Both the position numbers and the translations under genes were made by a program. The notes under the pieces are model-generated. The model ran no database searches. It had not been told where the DNA came from and worked only from the letters and a program-made list of their open reading frames with translations. From Novosphingobium lentum NBRC 107847 (GTDB lineage Bacteria > Pseudomonadota > Alphaproteobacteria > Sphingomonadales > Sphingomonadaceae): DNA of 64,000 nt. Below, piece after piece: positions 54,821 to 62,501 of the stretch. Every line of letters starts with the position of its first letter. Position 1 is the stretch's first letter. The stretch covers positions 33,386 through 97,385 of the forward strand of contig NZ_BCTW01000019.1 of the NCBI RefSeq assembly GCF_001590965.1, in the 5' to 3' direction.

Positions 54821-55328
54821 CAAGCGCACACGCCGCGTTCGCGACAGGATCGAAGCCGCGCACGAGCGCAACGAAGCTGCTGCCGCCGCGCAGCAGCCAC
54901 CCAAGTCGCGCGTGCGCCAGCTGGCGGAAGATCACCCGATCGCCATGCTGGCTGGCGGGATCGTGGTCGGCGCGCTGGTCGCCCGCTTTGTCCCAGTCGG
55001 GCGGCTGCTGCCGGCCGGTCTGGGTCGCAAGGTGCGGCGCAATGCGCTGTCGCTGGCCACGGTCGCCACCGAACTGGCCGCCGCTTACGGCGCCGGAGCG
55101 GGCGAATTCGCCGCTGTCGCGGGCGCCAAGGCGGCAGACTTTGCCTCCGAAGCCGGACGCGAAGGCCGCGAGCGGATCGAGGACCTGGGCGAAGTGGTCA
55201 GCGAAGCGGGCACCGAAGCGCGGCGTCGCGCAGCAGACTTTGCCGAAGTCGCGGTCAACGGCGCGCGCGGCGCAGGTGTTGCAGCGATGCGTCGGGTCGG
55301 CGAAATAGCGTCGCGCGTGCGCCACTGA
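54813..55328 (+). CDS. Ala/Arg-rich helical protein with central hydrophobic segment
   Basis: 171 residues. The basic N-terminus (KRTRRVRDRIEAAHERN) is followed by a hydrophobic segment HPIAMLAGGIVVGALVARF and a long Ala-rich helix. GTG 54813 is preferred because AGGAAGG lies eight bases upstream and the overlap with the preceding stop is short; ATG 54792 or 54795 in frame would add six or seven residues. The function is unknown; it probably works with the preceding three proteins. Confidence 0.62.
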   Translation: MTDKRTRRVRDRIEAAHERNEAAAAAQQPPKSRVRQLAEDHPIAMLAGGIVVGALVARFVPVGRLLPAGLGRKVRRNALSLATVATELAAAYGAGAGEFAAVAGAKAADFASEAGREGRERIEDLGEVVSEAGTEARRRAADFAEVAVNGARGAGVAAMRRVGEIASRVRH

Positions 55329-55415
55329 TCGGGCATCGGCGCGGGCCCCGGGCTTGCGCCGACGGCCTCATCCTGTCAGGGCGCGGGCGATTTCTCTCCC
55401 CAGGAAAGTGTCGCC

Positions 55416-55637
55416 ATGCAAAAACTCCACCTCGTGATGGGCGGACGGGTCAAAGATCCGCAGGGCCTTGAATTCACGGATCTCGACGCCATCGATCTCG
55501 TCGGCGTCTATCCCGATTATGCCACCGCCGAAGAAGCGTGGCGCGGCAAGGCCCAGCGCACGGTCGACGATGCCGAAATGAAGTACGTCATCGTCCACAT
55601 GCACAAGCTGCTGCAGCCCGATCTGCCGGTAGCATAG
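55416..55637 (+). CDS. DUF4170 family protein
   Basis: 73 residues matching DUF4170: LHLVMGGRVKDPQGLEF, VGVYPDYATAEEAWRGKAQRTVDDA, and YVIVHMHKL. It is a small cytosolic protein known mostly from Alphaproteobacteria, with no assigned function. AGGAAAG lies about nine bases before the start. A strong terminator follows ten bases after the stop. Confidence 0.85.
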   Translation: MQKLHLVMGGRVKDPQGLEFTDLDAIDLVGVYPDYATAEEAWRGKAQRTVDDAEMKYVIVHMHKLLQPDLPVA

Positions 55638-55646
55638 GAAACCAAC

Positions 55647-55685
55647 AAGGCGCGCGATCCATTCCGGTCGCGCGCCTTGATTTTG
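55647..55685 (+). terminator. Rho-independent terminator
   Basis: Perfect 11-bp stem AAGGCGCGCGA (55647-55657) / TCGCGCGCCTT (55668-55678) with a ten-base loop, followed by GATTTTG. It ends the DUF4170 transcript and, with the A-rich side, could also stop transcripts coming from greA. Confidence 0.85.
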
Positions 55686-55751
55686 TCCGGCGAGTCCGTG
55701 CCCATGCCGCCCCAGGCGACCGGACACGCCCCGAATACGGGGTTGCCGTGA

Positions 55752-56228
55752 TCAGATGAACTCTATCTTCTCAACCACATAGAAGCGGTCCCCCGACGGC
55801 ACCGTAACTTCGATCTCTTCCTCGACCTTGCGCCCGATCAGGGCGCGGCCGAGCGGGGAGTTGTAGCTGATCCGGCCGACTTTGGCATCGGCTTCGGTCT
55901 GGCCGACGATCTGGTAGCGGACCGGCTTTTCGGCATCGTCGAGCAGCGTCACGGTCGCACCGAACACGATGCGATCGCCCGACAGCGTGGTCGGGTCGAT
56001 GATCTGCGCGCGGCTGATCCGATCCTCCAGATCGCCGACCATCGCCTCGACCTGGCCCTGCCGTTCCTTGGCCGAATGGTATTCCGCGTTTTCCGACAAA
56101 TCGCCGTGCGCGCGCGCTTCCTCGATCGCTTCAACGATGCGGGGCCGCTCTTCCCGCAGTGCCTTCAGCTCGGCAGTCAGCTTTTCATAGCCTTCCTGCA
56201 GCATCGGCATCTTTTCGACACTCGCCAT
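55752..56228 (-). CDS. greA: Transcription elongation factor GreA
   Basis: 158 residues. The coiled-coil N-terminus carries [44 protein letters not shown] (with the acidic tip DLSENAEYH), and the C-terminal domain ends [11 protein letters not shown]. GreA enters the RNA polymerase secondary channel and helps it cleave backtracked RNA. It follows carB on the same strand by 117 bases. Confidence 0.96.
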   Translation of the reverse strand: MASVEKMPMLQEGYEKLTAELKALREERPRIVEAIEEARAHGDLSENAEYHSAKERQGQVEAMVGDLEDRISRAQIIDPTTLSGDRIVFGATVTLLDDAEKPVRYQIVGQTEADAKVGRISYNSPLGRALIGRKVEEEIEVTVPSGDRFYVVEKIEFI

Positions 56229-56345
56229 TCGTAAACCTCTTGCCTGCCGCTCCGACGGATCGATCGGGGAAAGTCCTTCCCTGCCGCCGAATGCTCCCGC
56301 ATCCGAACCGGCACCTGATCGTTCACAATGTCGGAAACGCGTGGA

Positions 56346-59300
56346 TCAATGACTATAATAGTCCTGCAGCGACCGCACCGCAAGGTCGGCGCTGCGCAAA
56401 GCCTCGATCGCCTCGGATGCGGCAACCGAAGCCGCCGCCGTGGTGAAGTACGGAACTTTGCCGTTCAGCGCGGACCGGCGGATCGACGCGGAGTCCTTGT
56501 GGCTCTGCCAGCCTTCGGTGGTGTTGAAGATCAGCGCGATATCGCCGTCGATGATCCGGTCGACGATATGCGGGCGGCCTTCCGCGACTTTGTTGACGCG
56601 TTCCACCACCACGCCGGAATCGGCAAGGTAGCGCGCGGTGCCGCCGGTCGCGACGATGCGGAAGCCCAGCCCCGCCAGCCGCTGCACCGCCGGCAGCACG
56701 ATGGCCTTGTCGGTATCCTTGACCGAGACGAACAGGTTGCCGCCCTGCGGCAGGATGACCCCTGCCCCCAGTTGCGACTTGGCGAATGCCACAGGGAAAT
56801 TCGCATCGATTCCCATGACTTCGCCGGTAGACTTCATCTCGGGTGATAGCACCGGATCGACCCCGGGGAAGCGCGCGAACGGGAACACCGCTTCCTTCAC
56901 CGCCATGTACGGAATGTCGCGGATGATCGGCGGCAGGTCCTTGAGCTTTTCACCCGCCATGATCCGCGCGGCGAACTTGGCGATGGGCTGGCCGATCGCC
57001 TTGGCCACGAACGGCACGGTGCGGCTGGCGCGCGGGTTGACCTCGATCAGGTAGACCTCCTGGCCTTCCGGGCTGTCCTTCACCGCGAACTGGATGTTCA
57101 TCAGCCCGCGCACTTCCAGCGCCCGCGCCAGCAGCACGGCCTGGCGTTCCATCTCGTCGATGATCTCGCGCGAGAGGCTGTAGGGCGGCAGGGTGCAGGC
57201 GCTGTCGCCCGAATGGATGCCCGCTTCCTCGATGTGCTGGAGTACGCCAGCCACCACCACGTCGTCGCCATCGGCCAGCGCATCGACGTCGCATTCGATC
57301 GCGTCGCGCAAGTACTGGTCGATCAGCACCGGGCTGTCGCCCGATACACGCACCGCGGTGGCGATGTAATCGTCCAGCTGCGCCAGGCTATCGACGATTT
57401 CCATCGCCCGCCCGCCCAGCACATAGCTTGGCCGGATCAGCACCGGATAACCGATGCGCTCGGCCACCGCGACCGCCTCGTCGCGGCTGCGCGCGATGCC
57501 GTTCTCGGGCTGTTTCAGGCCCAGCTTCTCGACCAGCTTGGCAAACCGCTCGCGGTCTTCGGCCAGGTCGATCGCGTCGGGCGAGGTGCCCAGGATCGGG
57601 ATGCCCGCGTCTTCCAGGGCCTGCGCCAGCTTGAGCGGGGTCTGCCCGCCGAACTGCACGATCACGCCGACCAGCTCGCCGGTGGACTTCTCGACATCGA
57701 GGATTTCCAGCACGTCCTCGGCGGTCAGCGGCTCGAAATACAGGCGGTCGGACGTGTCATAATCGGTGCTGACCGTTTCCGGGTTGCAGTTGATCATGAT
57801 CGTCTCGAACCCGGCGTCGCCCAGCGCGAAGCACGCGTGGCAGCAGCAGTAATCGAACTCGATGCCCTGCCCGATGCGGTTGGGCCCGCCGCCCAGGATC
57901 ACGATCTTGCGCCGGTCGGTCGGCACCGCCTCGTTCTCCGCATCCCCGAACATCGGCGCTTCGTAGGTCGAGTACATGTACGGCGTGATCGCCTCGAACT
58001 CGGCGGCGCAGCTGTCGATGCGCTTGAACACCGGGCGCACGCCCAGCTTGTGGCGAAGGCTGCGCACTTCGGCCTCGCTGGTGGCGCCGGCCATGGCGCG
58101 CAGCGTGTCGTGGAGCAGGCCCGAGCGCTTGGCCTGCGTTTCCGCCAAGCCCCCGGCCACCCCGACCGAGCGCACCGCCAGCGTGGCGAGGCGCTTGTCC
58201 GAAAAGCCCATCGCTTTCAGCCGGCGCAGGCCAACGGCATCGTTGGGCAGCCCGTCACGCGAAATGGCCTGCTCTTCGGCGATGATCTCGGCGATCTGGC
58301 GCAGGAACCACGGATCGTATTTGGTGACCGCATGGACATCGTCCACGCTCAGCCCCTCGCGGAAGGCCTGACCGACCACCAGAATGCGCTCGGGCGTCGC
58401 ACGGCTGAGCGCGGCGGTAAGCTCGTCGCGGCTGGCGCCTTCGAGTTCGACCACGCGGTTGAACCCGTCAAGCCCGGTTTCCAGCCCGCGCAGCGCCTTC
58501 TGCATCGATTCCTTGAAGTTGCGGCCGATCGCCATGACCTCGCCCACCGATTTCATCGCGGTGGACAGCAGCGGCGAGGAGCCCTTGAACTTTTCGAACG
58601 CAAAGCGCGGAATCTTGGTGACGACGTAATCGATCGTCGGCTCGAAGCTGGCCGGGGTGGCGCCGGTGATGTCGTTCGTGATCTCGTCGAGCGTGTAGCC
58701 CACCGCCAGCTTGGCCGCGACTTTGGCGATGGGAAAGCCGGTGGCCTTGGACGCCAGCGCCGATGACCGCGACACGCGCGGATTCATCTCGATCACGATC
58801 AGTCGCCCATCCTTGGGATTGACTGCGAACTGTACGTTGGAACCACCTGTTTCGACGCCGATTTCCCGCAGGACCGCGATCGATGCATTGCGCATGATCT
58901 GGTATTCCTTGTCGGTCAGCGTCAGCGCCGGGGCGACCGTGATCGAATCGCCGGTGTGCACGCCCATCGGATCGACATTCTCGATCGAGCAGATGATGAT
59001 CGCGTTGTCGGCACGATCGCGCACGACTTCCATCTCGAACTCTTTCCAGCCGAGCAGCGATTCCTCGATCAGCACTTCGGTGGTGGGCGATGCTTCCAGC
59101 CCGCCGCGCACGATGGTGAGGAATTCCTCGCGGTTGTAGGCGATGCCGCCGCCGGTGCCGCCCATGGTGAAACTGGGCCGGATGATCGAGGGCAAGCCGG
59201 TGCGTTCGAGCACGGCCAGCGCCTCGGCCTCGGTTTGCGCGATGCCGGAACGGGCGGATTCCAGCCCGATCTTGTCCATCGCGTCGCGGAACTTCATCCG

Positions 59301-59684
59301 GTCCTCGGCCTTGTCGATCGCCTCAGCATCGGCGCCGATCATGATGCAGCCGTACTTGGCGAGCGTGCCGTCCTGCGCCAGCGCGAGCGCGGTGTTGAGC
59401 GCGGTCTGCCCGCCCATCGTCGGCAGCACCGCATCGGGGCGCTCCTTCTCGATGATCTTGGCGACGATCTCGGGCGTGATCGGCTCTATATAGGTGGCGT
59501 CGGCCATGTCGGGATCGGTCATGATCGTCGCCGGGTTCGAATTGACCAGGACGATGCGATACCCCTCTTCCTTCAACGCCTTGATGGCCTGCGTGCCCGA
59601 ATAATCGAACTCGCAAGCCTGGCCGATGACGATCGGCCCGGCGCCGATGATCAGGATCGAGGAGATGTCAGTGCGTTTGGGCAT
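56346..59684 (-). CDS. carB: Carbamoyl-phosphate synthase large subunit
   Basis: 1112 residues. Two ATP-grasp halves are evident, each starting with a dinucleotide-like loop ([21 protein letters not shown] and [21 protein letters not shown]), with an oligomerisation domain between and an allosteric MGS-like domain at the C-terminus (about residues 940-1112). It makes carbamoyl phosphate from bicarbonate, ATP and glutamine-derived ammonia for pyrimidine and arginine synthesis. ATG 59684 gives the family start; the frame upstream belongs to repeat DNA. Confidence 0.97.
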   Translation of the reverse strand: MPKRTDISSILIIGAGPIVIGQACEFDYSGTQAIKALKEEGYRIVLVNSNPATIMTDPDMADATYIEPITPEIVAKIIEKERPDAVLPTMGGQTALNTALALAQDGTLAKYGCIMIGADAEAIDKAEDRMKFRDAMDKIGLESARSGIAQTEAEALAVLERTGLPSIIRPSFTMGGTGGGIAYNREEFLTIVRGGLEASPTTEVLIEESLLGWKEFEMEVVRDRADNAIIICSIENVDPMGVHTGDSITVAPALTLTDKEYQIMRNASIAVLREIGVETGGSNVQFAVNPKDGRLIVIEMNPRVSRSSALASKATGFPIAKVAAKLAVGYTLDEITNDITGATPASFEPTIDYVVTKIPRFAFEKFKGSSPLLSTAMKSVGEVMAIGRNFKESMQKALRGLETGLDGFNRVVELEGASRDELTAALSRATPERILVVGQAFREGLSVDDVHAVTKYDPWFLRQIAEIIAEEQAISRDGLPNDAVGLRRLKAMGFSDKRLATLAVRSVGVAGGLAETQAKRSGLLHDTLRAMAGATSEAEVRSLRHKLGVRPVFKRIDSCAAEFEAITPYMYSTYEAPMFGDAENEAVPTDRRKIVILGGGPNRIGQGIEFDYCCCHACFALGDAGFETIMINCNPETVSTDYDTSDRLYFEPLTAEDVLEILDVEKSTGELVGVIVQFGGQTPLKLAQALEDAGIPILGTSPDAIDLAEDRERFAKLVEKLGLKQPENGIARSRDEAVAVAERIGYPVLIRPSYVLGGRAMEIVDSLAQLDDYIATAVRVSGDSPVLIDQYLRDAIECDVDALADGDDVVVAGVLQHIEEAGIHSGDSACTLPPYSLSREIIDEMERQAVLLARALEVRGLMNIQFAVKDSPEGQEVYLIEVNPRASRTVPFVAKAIGQPIAKFAARIMAGEKLKDLPPIIRDIPYMAVKEAVFPFARFPGVDPVLSPEMKSTGEVMGIDANFPVAFAKSQLGAGVILPQGGNLFVSVKDTDKAIVLPAVQRLAGLGFRIVATGGTARYLADSGVVVERVNKVAEGRPHIVDRIIDGDIALIFNTTEGWQSHKDSASIRRSALNGKVPYFTTAAASVAASEAIEALRSADLAVRSLQDYYSH

Positions 59685-59711
59685 AGTGTGCCTTGTGCGA
59701 TGAAGGATAAG

Positions 59712-59750
59712 CCCTCTCACCCTTCAGGGGGAGAGGGTTGGGAGAGGGGG
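59712..59750. repeat. Left arm of the repeat pair around the DUF559 gene
   Basis: 39 bases beginning CCCTCTCACCCTTCAGGGGG, with its inverted copy at 60105-60144 (one base longer and one substitution). It lies between carB start and the DUF559 start. The arm itself contains a shorter palindrome (CCCTTCAGGG-type), as REP elements do. Confidence 0.85.
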
Positions 59751-59754
59751 CAGG

Positions 59755-60132
59755 GTGAAACGCCACGTCGAGACGAGAGCGCGAGCAAAATCGCTCCGCT
59801 CTGACATGACTCCGCCGGAGCAGGCGCTGTGGTCGCGACTGCGCGGCAACCGGCTTGGAGTGAAGTTCCAGCGACAAGTCGTGCTGGCGCCGTTCATCGC
59901 CGATTTTGCGAGCAGATCCGAACGACTGGTGATCGAACTCGACGGAGACAGCCATGCAGCCACCGAAGCCTATGACACCGCCCGCACCGCGTCGCTCGTG
60001 AAACGCGGATACAGGGTGATCCGCTTCACCAACGCCGACGTCCTGAGCAACATCGAGGGAGTACTGCGGGTGATCCTGATCGAGCTTGGGCGCGATCCTG
60101 AAGGCCCCCTCTCCCCGACCCTCTCCCCCTGA
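59755..60132 (+). CDS. DUF559 (restriction-endonuclease-like) protein
   Basis: 125 residues matching the DUF559/Vsr-like nuclease fold: MTPPEQALWSRLRGNRLG, FQRQVVLAPFIADFAS, LVIELDGDSHA (catalytic Asp/Glu strand), VKRGYRVIRFTNADVLSN. The nine C-terminal residues (GPLSPTLSP) are encoded by the right repeat arm. GTG 59755 is the first start; ATG 59806 is possible. It is read against carA and carB and sits between them inside the inverted repeat pair, suggesting a small inserted cassette. Confidence 0.78.
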   Translation: MKRHVETRARAKSLRSDMTPPEQALWSRLRGNRLGVKFQRQVVLAPFIADFASRSERLVIELDGDSHAATEAYDTARTASLVKRGYRVIRFTNADVLSNIEGVLRVILIELGRDPEGPLSPTLSP

Positions 60133-60144
60133 AGGGTGAGAGGG
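60105..60144. repeat. Right arm of the repeat pair around the DUF559 gene
   Basis: Inverted copy of 59712-59750. The DUF559 reading frame ends inside it (stop 60130-60132), and carA ends 17 bases further on. Confidence 0.85.
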
Positions 60145-60161
60145 AGAAGATGAACGCTGGC

Positions 60162-61343
60162 TCACCCCAACATCCCCACAAACCGCTCGAACAGGTAGAA
60201 ACTGTCCTGCGGGCCCGGGCTGGCCTCGGGGTGGTACTGGACGCCGAACGCGCGTTTGCCCTTGATCGAAATGCCGCAGTTGGAGCCGTCGAACAGCGAG
60301 ACGTGGGTCTGTTCCACGGTGTCGGGCAGCGTCGCGGCGTCGACCGCGAAGCCGTGGTTCATGCTGGTGATCTCGACCACGTCGTCAGCCAGTCGCTTGA
60401 CCGGGTGGTTGGCGCCGCGGTGGCCCTGATGCATCTTGGTGGTCTTCGCGCCTGCCGCCAGCGCGAGCATCTGGTGGCCCAGGCAGATGCCGAACAGCGG
60501 TACGTCGCGCTCCAGCAAACCCGCGATCACCGGCACGGCGTAGGCCCCGGTCGCCGCCGGATCGCCCGGCCCGTTCGACAGGAACACGCCCGCCGGATTG
60601 AGCCCGAGGATCGTGTCGAGCGATGTTTCTGCCGGAACCACCGTCACTTGCGCACCGGCTTTGACCAGGTTCCTGAAGATGTTGTCCTTCGCGCCATAAT
60701 CGATCGCGACGACGTGCGGGCGGGTGTCTCGCGGGCTCCGGCCATAGCCCGAACCCAGCCGCCACACGCCGCCTTCCCAGCTTTCCTGCGCATCGCGCGT
60801 GACGACGCGAGCAAGGTCCATGCCTTCCAGCCCGGACCATTCGCGCGCGCGCTTGACCAGCGCGTCGATATCGAACTGGCCGGCGGGATCGTGCGCGATC
60901 ACCGCGTTGGGCGCGCCTACCATGCGGATGCGGCGGGTGAGCGCGCGGGTGTCGATCCCGGCGAGGCCGATCTTGCCTTGCGCGGCCAGCCATGCGGGAA
61001 AGCCGCCGACGCTGCGGAAGTTGGACGGTTCGGTCACGTCCTCGCGCACGATGCAGCCGACCGCGCCCTGCACGCTGCCTTCCATGTCTTCGGGATTGGT
61101 GCCGACGTTGCCGATGTGCGGGAACGTGAACGTAACGATCTGCGCCGCGTAAGACGGATCGGTCATCACTTCCTGATAGCCGGTCATCGCGGTGTTGAAA
61201 CACACTTCACCCACCGCCGCCCCGGTCGCGCCGAAGCCCCTGCCCCACGCCACGCTGCCATCCGCCAGCACCAGAACGCCCGTCGCGCCCTTTGGCCCGA
61301 TCACGGCCGAAGAGTACGCGTGCGTGGTGGCGGGGTCGGCCAT
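60162..61343 (-). CDS. carA: Carbamoyl-phosphate synthase small subunit
   Basis: 393 residues. The N-terminal swivel domain (GVLVLADGSVAWGRGFGATG) is followed by a class I glutamine amidotransferase: LSNGPGDPAA, FGICLGHQMLALA with the catalytic Cys, and QYHPEASPGPQDS with the His-Glu pair. It hydrolyses glutamine and supplies ammonia to CarB. It lies upstream of carB on the same strand, but a 477-base segment with the DUF559 cassette separates them. Confidence 0.97.
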   Translation of the reverse strand: MADPATTHAYSSAVIGPKGATGVLVLADGSVAWGRGFGATGAAVGEVCFNTAMTGYQEVMTDPSYAAQIVTFTFPHIGNVGTNPEDMEGSVQGAVGCIVREDVTEPSNFRSVGGFPAWLAAQGKIGLAGIDTRALTRRIRMVGAPNAVIAHDPAGQFDIDALVKRAREWSGLEGMDLARVVTRDAQESWEGGVWRLGSGYGRSPRDTRPHVVAIDYGAKDNIFRNLVKAGAQVTVVPAETSLDTILGLNPAGVFLSNGPGDPAATGAYAVPVIAGLLERDVPLFGICLGHQMLALAAGAKTTKMHQGHRGANHPVKRLADDVVEITSMNHGFAVDAATLPDTVEQTHVSLFDGSNCGISIKGKRAFGVQYHPEASPGPQDSFYLFERFVGMLG

Positions 61344-61507
61344 GATAGGGGGCGCTCCGTAAGCAGGTTTTCTGGCGATGTCGCTAAGGGGCGGCAGCTA
61401 GACCCGACGCGCTGCACCGTCAACCTAGCGGCGGCCAAAAGTTTGTCCTACATTGCCGGTCCGGGCTGCGTATGCCGCAGCCGTCCACAGGAAATGCGAA
61501 ACACACC

Positions 61508-61960
61508 ATGATCCGCGACTCGATAAAGTCCGCGCAAGTCACCGCCATGAAGGCCGGCGACAAGCCCCGCCTCGCCGCCGTGCGCCTGATCCTTGCCAAG
61601 CTGAAGGACAAGGACATCGAACTGCGCACTGCGTCCTCCGTGCCCGACGACGACGTGCTGGTGGTCGACGTGCTGCAGAAGATGGCCAAGCAGCGCCGCG
61701 AATCGATCGCGCTGTACGAACAGGGCAACCGCCAGGAACTCGCCGACGCCGAAGCCGCCGAAATCGCGGTGATCGAGGAATTCTTGCCGACGCAGCTGAG
61801 CGAGGCCGACACCACCGCAGCGATCCTGGCGATCAAGGCCGAACTTGGCGCGAGCACCATGAAGGACATGGGCAAGGTCATCGCCGAACTGAAGGCGCGC
61901 CATGGCAGCCAGCTCGACATGAGCAAGGCCAGCGGGCTGGTGAAGGCGGCTTTGGGCTGA
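61508..61960 (+). CDS. GatB/YqeY domain protein
   Basis: 150 residues of the YqeY family: MIRDSIKSAQVTAMKAGDKPRLAAVRLILAK is the family N-terminus, and the C-terminal helix bundle (MKDMGKVIAELKARHGSQLDMSKAS) resembles the GatB tail that contacts tRNA. A role linked to tRNA-dependent amidation is suggested but unproven. It is divergent from carA across 164 bases and often lies near dnaG in related genomes. Confidence 0.92.
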   Translation: MIRDSIKSAQVTAMKAGDKPRLAAVRLILAKLKDKDIELRTASSVPDDDVLVVDVLQKMAKQRRESIALYEQGNRQELADAEAAEIAVIEEFLPTQLSEADTTAAILAIKAELGASTMKDMGKVIAELKARHGSQLDMSKASGLVKAALG

Positions 61961-61972
61961 TGATGCGGGGGC

Positions 61973-62046
61973 GTGTCTCGACATCGGCCCACAAGGCGGC
62001 AGTTTATGCTCCGCTCGCCGATGGGCTCGACATGAGCGGAAATGGG
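61973..62046. repeat. Interrupted REP-like element
   Basis: The REP arm sequence GTGTCTCGAC and CTCGACATGAGCGG is present but split by 43 bases whose own ends are inverted (ATCGGC / GCCGAT). Between YqeY and the GIY-YIG cassette. It looks like one repeat inserted in another. Confidence 0.55.
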
Positions 62047-62107
62047 AGCGGTTTTTCCAACCTCACCCGCTCAACCCACACCTCCACCCGCTTGACTCGA
62101 ACCCTCA

Positions 62108-62143
62108 CCCGCTCATCCCGAGCGAAGTCGAGGGATGCCGAGC
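62108..62143. repeat. Left REP-like arm of the GIY-YIG cassette
   Basis: Contains CCCGCTCATCCCGAGCGAAG, matching the arm at 51790. The inverted counterpart is at 62439-62476. The GIY-YIG start follows by 13 bases. Confidence 0.8.
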
Positions 62144-62156
62144 CCGGCTCTGGGTG

Positions 62157-62501
62157 ATGGCATTCTGGGCTTATATGCTGCGCTGTGCCGACGGCAAATA
62201 TTACACTGGACATACCGATGATCTGGAGCGACGCTTCGCCGAGCATTGCCACGGCGGCTTTTGCGATTTCACATCCAGCCGCCGACCTGTCGAGCTTGTT
62301 TGGCAGGAGTGGTTTCAGACGCGCGATGACGCATTCGCAGCGGAATTTCGGATCAAGAGCTGGTCCCGAGCCAAAAAGGAAGCCTTGATCGCAGGCGACT
62401 GGGACCGAGTTTCCCACTTCGCCCGGCCACCCAAAGAACGTGTCTCGACTTCGCTCGACATGAGCGGAGGTGGGGTACTAGGGGACGGCTCATGTCCCTG
62501 A
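62157..62501 (+). CDS. GIY-YIG family nuclease
   Basis: 114 residues. The signature is modified to AYMLRCADGKYYTGHTDDLERR, which contains the YxL...YxG core and the catalytic Arg, followed by FRIKSWSRAKKEALI of UPF0213-type small nucleases. The last 20 or so residues (RVSTSLDMSGGG onwards) are encoded by REP-like DNA. GTG 62154 directly before ATG 62157 is an alternative start. Its end overlaps the dnaG start by ten bases. Like the DUF559 gene it lies between inverted repeats. Confidence 0.82.
   Translation: MAFWAYMLRCADGKYYTGHTDDLERRFAEHCHGGFCDFTSSRRPVELVWQEWFQTRDDAFAAEFRIKSWSRAKKEALIAGDWDRVSHFARPPKERVSTSLDMSGGGVLGDGSCP
62439..62476. repeat. Right REP-like arm of the GIY-YIG cassette
   Basis: Contains TCTCGACTTCGCTCGACATG followed by AGCGGAGG. 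It lies inside the 3' end of the GIY-YIG gene and 16 bases before the dnaG start codon, so it must be part of the dnaG leader as well. Confidence 0.8.
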
